Shown in pieces: positions 1 through 6,688 of a DNA stretch of 12,452 bases. The position numbers and the translations under genes are program-made. Each line of letters opens with the position of its first letter. The stretch's first letter is position 1. The DNA is taken from contig DLCK01000027.1 in assembly GCA_002480565.1 (NCBI GenBank), forward strand, positions 1-12,452, in the 5' to 3' direction. This DNA comes from Phycisphaerales bacterium UBA7800. Its GTDB lineage: Bacteria; Planctomycetota; Phycisphaerae; Phycisphaerales; Phycisphaeraceae. Below the pieces are notes generated by a model. The model ran no database searches. It was not told the DNA's origin and worked only from the letters and a program-made list of their open reading frames with translations.

Positions 1-70
1 GGATATGAGTGTCAACAAGAAAATATATAAAAAACACTTTACGGATGTTTTTTATGTTTATTTTAATGAA

Positions 71-103
71 TTGGTGTTAAAAGTATAAACTAATAATATA
101 CTT
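71..103 (+). promoter_or_regulatory. Promoter and overlapping operator of the HTH-CDPS unit
   Basis: A -35-like TTGGTG (71-76) and a -10-like TAATAT (94-99) are separated by 17 bp. A perfect 7-bp inverted repeat, AAGTATA (81-87) and TATACTT (97-103) with a 9-bp gap, covers the -10 box. This is the usual position of an autoregulatory operator for an XRE-family repressor such as the gene just downstream. Promoter boxes and symmetry are seen; autorepression is inferred. Confidence 0.5.
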
Positions 104-116
104 TAAAGGTGTGTAT

Positions 117-767
117 ATGATATCGTCTCCCCAAATTCGTGCTGCGAGAGTTATGCTAAATTGGAGCCAAAAAGAACTGGCAGATGTGTCAGGTGTTTCA
201 ATTAATGCTATTGCCAAGATTGAATCAGAAAAAGTGCAACCACGTGAAAGTACGATTTCTGAACTGCAAAAAACTTTAGAAGCGGCAGGTATACAGTTCT
301 TAAAAAATGGGGTTCAGTTTCGCGAAGATTTATTAACTCATATTCCCACCAAAGATGCTTTTATTCGTATTTTAGATGATGTTTATCATTCACTCAAAGA
401 TTCAGAGAATAAGGAATTGCTCTATGTCTGTGTTGATGATCGTTTGTCGCCACAAGAAGTGATTGACGCTGAACTCAGGCTGCGCAAAGCGGGTATTCAA
501 TTTAAAACGTTTATTGAGGAAGGGAACACTCACATTCTTTACCCGTTAGAGGAATATCGATATGTCTCACAGGATTATTTTAATAATAATACCCTTGTCA
601 TATACGAAGATAAGATTGCAACCATGGTATATCAAGGAAAGGAAGAAACTGGAGGAATTATTATTCATAGCCCGTCACTGAGTCAATCTTTGAGGAACAT
701 ATGCCAAGCTCTTTGGATAACTTTGGAAAAACCAACAAAAACCACAGCCGATAGAACATATGACTGA
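117..767 (+). CDS. XRE-family HTH transcriptional regulator with C-terminal sensor-like domain
   Basis: A 216-residue DNA-binding regulator. Residues about 5-60 form an XRE/Cro-type helix-turn-helix (WSQKELADVSGVSINAIAKIE), followed by a linker of the 'LEAAGIQF' type common in this family. The remaining ~140 residues form a separate domain (VDDRLSPQEVIDAELRLRKA, then GNTHILYPLEEYR and NNNTLVIYEDKIATMVYQG). I recall this domain from HTH regulators and think it resembles the PLD-like effector domain of TrmB-type proteins, but that is uncertain. ATG 117 is preferred over GTG 111 because AAAGG (105-109) lies 7 bp before it. The gene overlaps the next one by 8 bp (ATGACTGA), so the two are probably co-translated. 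An inverted repeat over the -10 box suggests autoregulation. The AT-rich base composition differs from the integrase downstream. Confidence 0.8.
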   Translation: MISSPQIRAARVMLNWSQKELADVSGVSINAIAKIESEKVQPRESTISELQKTLEAAGIQFLKNGVQFREDLLTHIPTKDAFIRILDDVYHSLKDSENKELLYVCVDDRLSPQEVIDAELRLRKAGIQFKTFIEEGNTHILYPLEEYRYVSQDYFNNNTLVIYEDKIATMVYQGKEETGGIIIHSPSLSQSLRNICQALWITLEKPTKTTADRTYD

Positions 768-1410
768 TTATAAATTAAAAACCAAAACGCCTGCATGGCA
801 AGAGCATCCAAGATGCAGTCTGGAAATTAGCTTACTCACCACCAAGTTTGATGGTAACAAGCTAAAAGCTACAATTGAATGGGTAAATCGCCATTTTGAA
901 GCGTGTACAATTAATTTGGCAGACACGTTATATCGCCATAACCTCGCAGGCACCCCGCATGAGTCGCCTACGCAAGTCGCACGACGATTAGGAGACGAAT
1001 GGTTGTTTCGTAACAATGAAATTCTAGAGTTCTTAACAGTGCCTTATCAAATTATTCGATGGGATTCTTTTTTAAACCATCCTGAATTTGCAAGTATTCA
1101 AAGCTATTTTGCAAAACTCTATCAAACGGATCAAATCTTCAAAGATCTTGTTGATCAAGATGCAAGAATGTTTGTTGCAAGAGGCGAAAGTAATCGCAGC
1201 ATGCAAAATTCAGTGGACTTTATTCTAGAAGAGTTAGCAGGGGATGAGCTACATTCAAGGATGTATAAATACGTTTACGTTTATCCTGGCACACCTTTAA
1301 GTGTACAAAATTATATAAACGAAAAGAATCCCAGCATTTCATTCAATAAAACGAAAATCATTAAAGTTGATTTTCGTCGTCGTCATTCTCCGCAGTTATG
1401 TGCCGCCTAA
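760..1410 (+). CDS. tRNA-dependent cyclodipeptide synthase-like protein (XYP type)
   Basis: Cyclodipeptide synthases (CDPSs) take aminoacyl-tRNAs and join two amino acids into a diketopiperazine. This 216-residue protein aligns by eye with the family. EIS24LLTTKF matches the nucleophile-serine strand (Ser37 of AlbC), and IEWVNRHFEACTINLADTLYR matches the helix and strand after it. ARRLGDEWLFRNN matches the basic, tRNA-facing region. DF154ILEE158LA matches the Y178-E182 helix, and Y175-P176 matches the Tyr202 position with the proline of the XYP subfamily. Two departures are visible: Glu22 replaces the Gly before the Ile-Ser, and Phe154 stands where AlbC has Tyr178. Length fits the family. It overlaps the HTH gene by 8 bp and no tailoring oxidase or methyltransferase is in view, so the product and purpose are unknown. 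Activity could be altered or lost. Confidence 0.7.
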   Translation: MTDYKLKTKTPAWQEHPRCSLEISLLTTKFDGNKLKATIEWVNRHFEACTINLADTLYRHNLAGTPHESPTQVARRLGDEWLFRNNEILEFLTVPYQIIRWDSFLNHPEFASIQSYFAKLYQTDQIFKDLVDQDARMFVARGESNRSMQNSVDFILEELAGDELHSRMYKYVYVYPGTPLSVQNYINEKNPSISFNKTKIIKVDFRRRHSPQLCAA

Positions 1411-1440
1411 CGTCTTAAGGGTTGAGCCTGCGGACATTTT
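1389..1440 (+). terminator. Terminator-like hairpin after the CDPS gene
   Basis: TCCGCAG (1389-1395) and CTGCGGA (1428-1434) are perfect 7-bp inverted arms and TTTTT follows two bases later. The 32-nt loop is long for a rho-independent terminator, and the left arm lies inside the last codons of the gene, so this is only a candidate. Confidence 0.35.
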
Positions 1441-1680
1441 TGAACTTGTCCAGGTCACGGTCAAATGATGCAGGCGAGAGCTTTTGTGCGACGGATAGGC
1501 TGCCAGTAAAACAAATTGAATTACCTTCAATCTCTAAAAAGTGTACCCTAAACTGTACCCTGTGGATTGGAAAGCAAGGCAAAAATGCGGTATATGTATA
1601 CCAACAGCGGCAGGACGTATCCTGTTGAATTGTTGGAAGTTAGGTTTAATTAAAAAGTTAGCTTGAGGTAGGCGTCCGGC
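1411..1680. other. Non-coding stretch, probable right end of the left-hand element
   Basis: I see no convincing gene here. The only open frame (1422-1628, TTG start) has no ribosome binding site and no recognisable sequence. Visible structure: the terminator-like hairpin at its start, a 12-bp-pitch direct repeat at 1542-1561, a near-palindrome GGTATATGTATACC (1589-1602), and an inverted repeat CAGGA-cgta-TCCTG (1611-1624). Together with the tRNA fragment that follows, this looks like the att-proximal end of an integrated element. Confidence 0.5.
1542..1561 (+). repeat. TGTACCCT direct repeat, candidate integrase arm sites (left side)
   Basis: TGTACCCT occurs at 1542-1549 and again at 1554-1561, a 12-bp pitch. 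Short direct repeats beside a tRNA att core are typical arm-type binding sites of tyrosine integrases. They lie about 120 bp left of the core. Function is inferred from position and pattern. Confidence 0.4.
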
Positions 1681-1723
1681 GCTCATAACCCGGAGGTCGT
1701 TGGTTCGAATCCAGCCCCCGCTA
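1681..1723 (+). other. tRNA-Met (CAT) 3' fragment, putative att core
   Basis: The sequence runs from the anticodon loop (CTCATAA, anticodon CAT) through the variable region, T stem and loop (GTTGG TTCGAAT CCAGC, 1699-1715) and the 3' acceptor strand (CCCCGCT plus discriminator A). The GCTCATAACCCG context resembles initiator tRNA. No matching 5' acceptor strand (AGCGGGG) lies upstream. The bases before the loop (CCGGCG) do not form a regular 5-bp anticodon stem with CCCGG, so this is not a working tRNA gene. A tRNA 3' fragment beginning at the anticodon loop and followed by an integrase gene is the classic footprint of site-specific integration. Confidence 0.65.
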
Positions 1724-1734
1724 TTTCAGTAATG

Positions 1735-1770
1735 ATAAGGACTTGCATTAATTGCGAGTCCTTATTTTTT
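1735..1770 (+). terminator. Rho-independent terminator after the att core
   Basis: ATAAGGACT (1735-1743) and AGTCCTTAT (1757-1765) are perfect 9-bp arms. The stem extends inward by three pairs (TGC/GCG, one G-U) around the 7-nt loop ATTAATT, and a T-run follows. It sits where a tRNA terminator is expected and shields the integrase from readthrough across the junction. Confidence 0.8.
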
Positions 1771-1788
1771 GCACCAAAACAGGGTAAC

Positions 1789-1808
1789 TGCCCCATAAAT
1801 TGCCCCAT
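1789..1808 (+). repeat. TGCCCCAT direct repeat, candidate integrase arm sites (right side)
   Basis: TGCCCCAT occurs at 1789-1796 and 1801-1808, again at a 12-bp pitch. It lies between the att core and the integrase gene, where P'-arm integrase sites are expected. The spacing equals that of the TGTACCCT pair on the other side of the core, but the sequence differs. Confidence 0.4.
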
Positions 1809-1868
1809 TTTTTTCGCAAGACAATTTGGACTCACCCACGTTGAACACTCAACCAAGGAGATCCAATC

Positions 1869-3077
1869 ATGGCACACCTTTTCAAACGCGGAAAACGCTA
1901 TCACCTTAAGTATTCACTCGGTGGCAAGCAGAAGGAAGTCGCACTGCGCACCGACTCATTGCAACTGGCCAAGGAAAAGAAACGGCAGTTTGAATCTGCT
2001 CTGGCACTGGGTAACGAAAACCCGTTTCCGACTCAGACACCGATTGCTGAAGTTCTCACCGCCTATGTCGCAGCCATCCGTGCACGCAAGTCCGCCAAGT
2101 CGGCACAGACTGACATCTACTACCTGCGTGAAATCTTCGGCTCAGTCTGCGATGCAGTCACCATCACCTCACGCAAAACTACTGGCAGAAAACGCCCCTC
2201 CAAAATCAGCCAGGTCGACAAACGCAAACGTCTGCCCATCATTGAAGCCACCTGCTTTGAAGCCATCACCCCCGCACAGATTGCAGCCTTCATCGAATTT
2301 AAAGTCCGTGACCAAGGTTTGAAACCCAAGACCGCCAATCACTATCGCTCGATCCTGCGCCGGGTGTTCAATTGGGCTATCGAGGAGAAGGGATTGCGCA
2401 TCCCCAACTGCAACGGCGGACGCCATGGCAACAACCCCGCAGCGAAGGTTCGCCCGTACAAGGAGCAGGCCCCCACCATCCGATATCTGAGCATGTCACA
2501 GATCGACGAACAACTTCACGTGCTGCGCTTCAATCCTCGCCTGCAAACCATGGCAGCAGTCCTGATCTATGCGGGTTTGAGACGTGAAGAATTACTCTGG
2601 CTCACGACGGATGATATCATCCTGTCCCGCCTCACATCCACACGCCCCAGCATGATCCGTGTGCAAGCCAAGACGATCAACGGTCAATACTGGCAACCAA
2701 AGACCAAGCGCAATCGAGCAGTCCCCATCAGTCAGGCATTACGCCAACACCTTGACCGTTACACCTCATTGGAAAACGAACACGGTCTGTACTTCCCCAG
2801 TCCTAAAGGCGAACTCTGGGACCCGGACAACTTCAGTGCGGATTTAAGAAAAGCCAACAAAGCCGCCAACCTGCAATGGGCCTGTCTGGACTACCGCCAC
2901 ACCTTCGGCAGTCAACTCGCCCAGAAAGGCGTCAGCCTCTACAAGATCAGCATCCTCATGGGCAACAGTCCAGAAATCTGCCGCAAGCATTACGCAAGTT
3001 TGATACCGGAGGCATTGGTGGATGAGGTGGAGTTTGGAGATTCGCAAAATTCAGATATCTCATTACACCGCGCATAA
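1869..3077 (+). CDS. int: Tyrosine recombinase (integrase)
   Basis: A 402-residue site-specific recombinase expected to integrate and excise the element at the adjacent tRNA site. The N-terminus (AHLFKRGKRYHLKYSLGGKQ) looks like an arm-type DNA-binding domain. A core-binding SAM-like domain covers roughly residues 55-175 and the catalytic domain about 205-385. Visible active-site residues are R238 (AGLRREELLWL), K278 or K280 (PKTKRNRAVPI), R343 (DYRHTFGSQL) and the nucleophile Y375 (ICRKHYASL). Two usual histidines are replaced: L340 stands three residues before R343, and N366 stands in the LGH position (LMGNSPE). I recall both substitutions from a natural integrase subgroup, so the enzyme is probably active. 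AAGGAG (1855-1860) precedes ATG 1869 by 8 bp. The stop codon overlaps the T-run of the convergent tracrRNA terminator. Its base composition differs from the AT-rich genes to the left. Confidence 0.9.
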   Translation: MAHLFKRGKRYHLKYSLGGKQKEVALRTDSLQLAKEKKRQFESALALGNENPFPTQTPIAEVLTAYVAAIRARKSAKSAQTDIYYLREIFGSVCDAVTITSRKTTGRKRPSKISQVDKRKRLPIIEATCFEAITPAQIAAFIEFKVRDQGLKPKTANHYRSILRRVFNWAIEEKGLRIPNCNGGRHGNNPAAKVRPYKEQAPTIRYLSMSQIDEQLHVLRFNPRLQTMAAVLIYAGLRREELLWLTTDDIILSRLTSTRPSMIRVQAKTINGQYWQPKTKRNRAVPISQALRQHLDRYTSLENEHGLYFPSPKGELWDPDNFSADLRKANKAANLQWACLDYRHTFGSQLAQKGVSLYKISILMGNSPEICRKHYASLIPEALVDEVEFGDSQNSDISLHRA

Positions 3078-3181
3078 AAAAAGCCGCCCTCATTGAGATG
3101 CGGCTGGTCGTTCCGTGGAACGTGGCCTTCGAATGTTTCGTCTTGTTACGAAAAGTCATACGAGCCCAGGTTGATTACACT
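3076..3181 (-). ncRNA. tracrRNA of the type II-C system
   Basis: Read on the minus strand, the RNA starts with an anti-repeat (3181-3145) that pairs with the whole 36-nt CRISPR repeat. The first 13 nt are perfectly complementary (AGTGTAATCAACC). Later differences at repeat positions 4, 7, 18, 21, 22 and 23 are all G-U wobbles, and a bulged region lies around positions 9-13. The tail contains a small hairpin, CGTTCC/GGAACG (3109-3122), then a terminator: AGCCGC (3082-3087) pairs with GCGGCT (3100-3105) around an inner CTC-ATT-GAG, followed by seven U (A-run at 3076-3082). The length of about 105 nt is normal for II-C. It guides crRNA maturation and Cas9 loading. Its 3' end overlaps the integrase stop codon. 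Confidence 0.88.
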
Positions 3182-3187
3182 GACATG

Positions 3188-3215
3188 ATTATACGCCAAG
3201 ACAAGTAAACGGCAA
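3188..3215 (-). promoter_or_regulatory. tracrRNA promoter
   Basis: On the minus strand a perfect -10 box TATAAT (3193-3188) is preceded by TTGCCG (3215-3210) at 16 bp. Seven bases after the -10 box lies position 3181, exactly the first base of the anti-repeat, so the predicted transcript begins with the anti-repeat. The boxes lie in the intergenic region before cas9, making the two transcripts divergent. I found no equally good promoter for cas9; a TACAAT at 3247-3252 is a weak candidate lacking a good -35. Confidence 0.75.
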
Positions 3216-3328
3216 GATCAAACATTCCCTTTTTTCTAAAATGCAATACAATTAGTTTTCTGGGGCATATCTATTTTATTAACGCACCCGGCAAACAATT
3301 GATACAAATTTTATGGGAGTGCTTTCAC

Positions 3329-6300
3329 ATGGCTACAACGCTTGGATTAGATCTTGGCCCTAACAGCATTGGTTGGGCGTTACTGGATGAAACTCACATT
3401 CTTGGCACCGGGGTTCGCATCTTCCCCGAAGGTATGGACAAGTTTGATACTGGAAGAGATGAATCCCGCAATGAACAACGCCAGATTGCCCGAGGCATGC
3501 GACGCCAAACCAAGCGACGTAACCAACGCAAGCGACTACTCCGCGAAGCATTGATCCAAGCCAAACTCTGGCCAACTGATCCTAAAACACAAAACGAACT
3601 TTATGAATTGGACCCGTACGAACTGCGTAGCAAAGCAGCCAGCGAAAAAGTTTCCGCTTTTGAACTGGGACGCATTTGTTTACATCTTGGACAACGCCGA
3701 GGCTTTTTATCCAATCGAAAAAAAGACCGCGAAGATAGTGAAGTCAAAGGCATGCTCGCGGAGATAAACAAGCTCGAAGCAGACATCGAAAAAGCCAGCT
3801 GTAAAACACTGGGGCAATTGCTTTATCTTAAGTGCATAAATTTTGACCATGCCAAACGTGTCGAAGAAGACCATATCCGCAATCGTCATACCCAACGAAG
3901 CATGCTTGCAACAGAATTTGAAGTCATATGGGAAGAACAAGCCAAACACCATCCTGCATTACTCACTAAAACGTTACGTTATGGCGTATCAGGTGAACCG
4001 GCGAAATACCCAATTAAGCCTCGCCACAAAGCCAAAGGACAAACGCTGCTCGAAGCGTTCGGCGTTCATGGAATGATTTTCTTTCAACGTCCAATGTACT
4101 GGCCAGCATCAATGGTCGGATTGTGTGAACTTGAACCCAAGCAGAAACGTTGCCCGCGATCACATCGTATGGCACAACGATTTCGCTTACTCACTGAAAT
4201 CAATAATCTCCAACTCACGGACAACACACAAAGCCCGCCTACCCCACGAAGACTTACCGATTCTGAACGTGCCTATGTTTTGGATCAACTGCAAACCAAG
4301 AAAGATGCCACCTTCATACAAATCGCAAATTGGATAGCCAAATTGCCCGACTCCCCCCCTGCTGAGAGTATTCAATTCAACCTGCAAAAAGGTAAACGCG
4401 CGGGGATGAAGGGGATGGTGACTGATGCGATGTTAGCCAGCAAAAAAGTGCTTGGAGAAAGTTGGCACAAACGTGATGAAGAGCAGAAAACCGCCATCGT
4501 TGAATTGCTTTTAAGTATTGAACATGATGAAGAACAGACCGTTACCATACTCGTTGAGCAATATGACTTCACTACTGAGCAGGCGAATGCTGCGGTGTCT
4601 GTTAACTTCCCTGACGGGTATCTGCATCTGTCCAAACTCGCGTTAAGTATACTGCTCCCCCATATGGAAAAAGGTTTGGTTTATCAAGCTTTGGATGAAT
4701 CGAATTCTGCCTTAAATGCAGCCGGTTATCTAAGACGCGACCAACTTAAGAAACGCTTGTTTGACAAACTCCCTCGCCAGGATGCGTTTAACTGTCCGCT
4801 CGGGGATATCCCCAATCCGGTGGTCAAACGCACCCTCACCGAATTGCGGCGGGTCGTGAATTGCATCATCAAAGAATACAACATGCCCGACGATATCCAT
4901 CTGGAAATGGCACGCTCGGTGAGTATGGGAACACAAGCCCGCAAGGAATTTAGCAAGGTTCGATCCGAACGCGAAAAAATGCGCAATGACGCAGCAAACG
5001 AAATACGCAAACTTGGATTCAAAGTTTCTCGTGAAGCAATCAATCGATACCTTATCTGGGATCAACAAAATCATGAGTGTATGTACACCGGCAATAAGAT
5101 TTCACAAACCCAACTCTTCAATGGTGAAGTCGATGTCGACCACATCCTCCCGCGATCCCGTTCGCTCGATGATTCACAAAGCAACAAAGTGGTCTGCTTC
5201 CGATCTGCCAATGCGGATAAAGGACAGCGAACTGTCTATGAATGGCTCGCAGCATCGGACCCCAAACGCTTTGACGAAATCAGCACGCGTGCGCTAGCCT
5301 TTGTGAAGAATCACGGGTTCCCTTATGGCAAGTTCAAAAAGCTGATCCAAAAAAATGTCGATGTGGATAGCTTCATCGCTCGCCAACTTACCGATACGGG
5401 ATACATTGCAAAGGCCACCCGTCAATATCTTGCGTGTCTGTTTGAAGATGACAAACATATCCTTGGCTTAAAAGGCCAACACACTGCCACGCTGCGTCAC
5501 CAATGGGGCTTAAACAATATTTTGCGTCATGATGATATCAATCAGAAATCCCGTGACGATCATCGTCATCATGCCATCGATGCGATTCTTGTAGCAGTGA
5601 CCAACCGTTCGCGTTTACAGCAGCTTTCAAAGGGCTATCAAGAAGTCGAACAAATCGACTACACCACCGGCGAAGTACAATACCGCCAAGCCCATAAAGG
5701 CCCTGCGTTAGATGAACCTTGGGAAAACTTCCGGTCGGATGTTGAATCAGCGGTCAATGAGATTAATGTTTCACATCGTGTGAATCGTAAAATTTCAGGA
5801 CAGTTGCACAAAGACAATCCTTTCGCACCAGTTAAAGATCGTGAAGGTAAAACCATTGCAAATACCTATGTCAAGCGCAAACTCGTTGAAACACTAACTA
5901 CCACTGAAATCGAAGCAATTCGTGACGAAACGATTCGTACAATTGTCAAGAATGCTTTGAAAGTATCAGGACTTGATATTGATAGCCCCAAAAAGCCGGA
6001 CAAAAAGAAAATGCAAGAAGTGCTTTCCCAAGTAACCATGCCATCCGGAGTTCCAATTAAAAAAGTGCGTGTCTTAACAAAAGACCAAACCATCCAACCC
6101 ATCCGAACCAAGCGATCCGAAAAAGCCAACGACCCAACTCAAATCGCATACGTCAAACCGGGAAGCACCCATCACTTGTGTATTTTTGAATGGGAGGAAA
6201 AAGGCAAAACCAAACGTGATGCAATCTTTACTTCCAGAATTCAAGCGATGGATATTCTAAAACAACAGCAGCAATTCGTTACTGAAAAAGTCAGCCAATT

Positions 6301-6643
6301 GGATCAAAAACCAAAATCTGCATCTGCCAAAAAAGTGATTCATTCTCAGTTCTATAAACAGGCTTCTGAAAAATTCCCGCTCATTGAACGACAACATCCA
6401 ACACGCAAACATGCAAAATTCGTAATGTCATTAAGCAATGGCGAAGCTGTTTTGGCGAATTGGAAAGGACAGCAAAAATTACTTGTACTCAGAACTTCCA
6501 TTTCAACAAATAAGAACGTTATTTTTATCGAACACACTGATGCAAGAAGAGAATACTCAAAGCACAAAACGAGTACCAACCTGCTATCAGCAAGAAAAGT
6601 TACCGTCGATCCATTGGGACGTATCCGTTGGGCCAACGATTAA
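3329..6643 (+). CDS. cas9: Type II-C CRISPR-associated endonuclease Cas9
   Basis: An RNA-guided double-strand DNA nuclease of 1104 residues, a compact size close to the N. meningitidis enzyme. RuvC-I is LGLDLGPNSIGWA with catalytic D8. The arginine-rich bridge helix is at about residues 51-75 (MRRQTKRRNQRKRLLREA). The REC region contains FFQRPMYWPASMVGLCELEP at about 251-270. RuvC-II is IHLEMARS with E526. The HNH domain has DVDHILPRS with H605 and N619 (DDSQSNKVV). RuvC-III is HRHHAIDAILVA with H747/H748 and D751. The rest, to the basic C-terminus, should be the WED/PAM-interacting region. All catalytic residues are present and the frame is intact. ATG 3329 is chosen because GGGAG (3315-3319) precedes it by 9 bp and RuvC-I then begins at residue 5; an upstream TTG at 3299 has no such support. 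It heads an operon with cas1 and cas2. The PAM cannot be read from the sequence. Confidence 0.97.
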   Translation: MATTLGLDLGPNSIGWALLDETHILGTGVRIFPEGMDKFDTGRDESRNEQRQIARGMRRQTKRRNQRKRLLREALIQAKLWPTDPKTQNELYELDPYELRSKAASEKVSAFELGRICLHLGQRRGFLSNRKKDREDSEVKGMLAEINKLEADIEKASCKTLGQLLYLKCINFDHAKRVEEDHIRNRHTQRSMLATEFEVIWEEQAKHHPALLTKTLRYGVSGEPAKYPIKPRHKAKGQTLLEAFGVHGMIFFQRPMYWPASMVGLCELEPKQKRCPRSHRMAQRFRLLTEINNLQLTDNTQSPPTPRRLTDSERAYVLDQLQTKKDATFIQIANWIAKLPDSPPAESIQFNLQKGKRAGMKGMVTDAMLASKKVLGESWHKRDEEQKTAIVELLLSIEHDEEQTVTILVEQYDFTTEQANAAVSVNFPDGYLHLSKLALSILLPHMEKGLVYQALDESNSALNAAGYLRRDQLKKRLFDKLPRQDAFNCPLGDIPNPVVKRTLTELRRVVNCIIKEYNMPDDIHLEMARSVSMGTQARKEFSKVRSEREKMRNDAANEIRKLGFKVSREAINRYLIWDQQNHECMYTGNKISQTQLFNGEVDVDHILPRSRSLDDSQSNKVVCFRSANADKGQRTVYEWLAASDPKRFDEISTRALAFVKNHGFPYGKFKKLIQKNVDVDSFIARQLTDTGYIAKATRQYLACLFEDDKHILGLKGQHTATLRHQWGLNNILRHDDINQKSRDDHRHHAIDAILVAVTNRSRLQQLSKGYQEVEQIDYTTGEVQYRQAHKGPALDEPWENFRSDVESAVNEINVSHRVNRKISGQLHKDNPFAPVKDREGKTIANTYVKRKLVETLTTTEIEAIRDETIRTIVKNALKVSGLDIDSPKKPDKKKMQEVLSQVTMPSGVPIKKVRVLTKDQTIQPIRTKRSEKANDPTQIAYVKPGSTHHLCIFEWEEKGKTKRDAIFTSRIQAMDILKQQQQFVTEKVSQLDQKPKSASAKKVIHSQFYKQASEKFPLIERQHPTRKHAKFVMSLSNGEAVLANWKGQQKLLVLRTSISTNKNVIFIEHTDARREYSKHKTSTNLLSARKVTVDPLGRIRWAND

Positions 6644-6688
6644 TCGAATGAAACTCAAAACAAAAACGTAAACAAAAGGATTCCGGGG

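Noticed and set aside
1422..1628. 68-codon plus-strand open frame after the CDPS gene
   Set aside because: TTG start, no ribosome binding site, no recognisable sequence, and it overlaps candidate att arm repeats.
1665..1723. A complete tRNA-Met gene
   Set aside because: The bases upstream (TTAGCTTGAGGTAGGCG) only vaguely resemble a D arm, there is no 5' acceptor strand to pair with CCCCGCT, and the anticodon stem is irregular.
1732..2322. 196-codon plus-strand open frame overlapping the integrase
   Set aside because: It is an out-of-frame shadow of the integrase with low-complexity Pro/Ser/Lys sequence and no ribosome binding site of its own.
3145..3240. tracrRNA on the plus strand, ending at the T-run near 3230
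   Set aside because: In that direction the anti-repeat substitutions become A-C mismatches instead of wobbles, no stable hairpin precedes the T-run, and the perfect promoter and terminator are on the minus strand.
3299..3328. Ten-residue N-terminal extension of Cas9 from a TTG at 3299
   Set aside because: No ribosome binding site before 3299; GGGAG before ATG 3329 and the RuvC-I position favour the shorter form.
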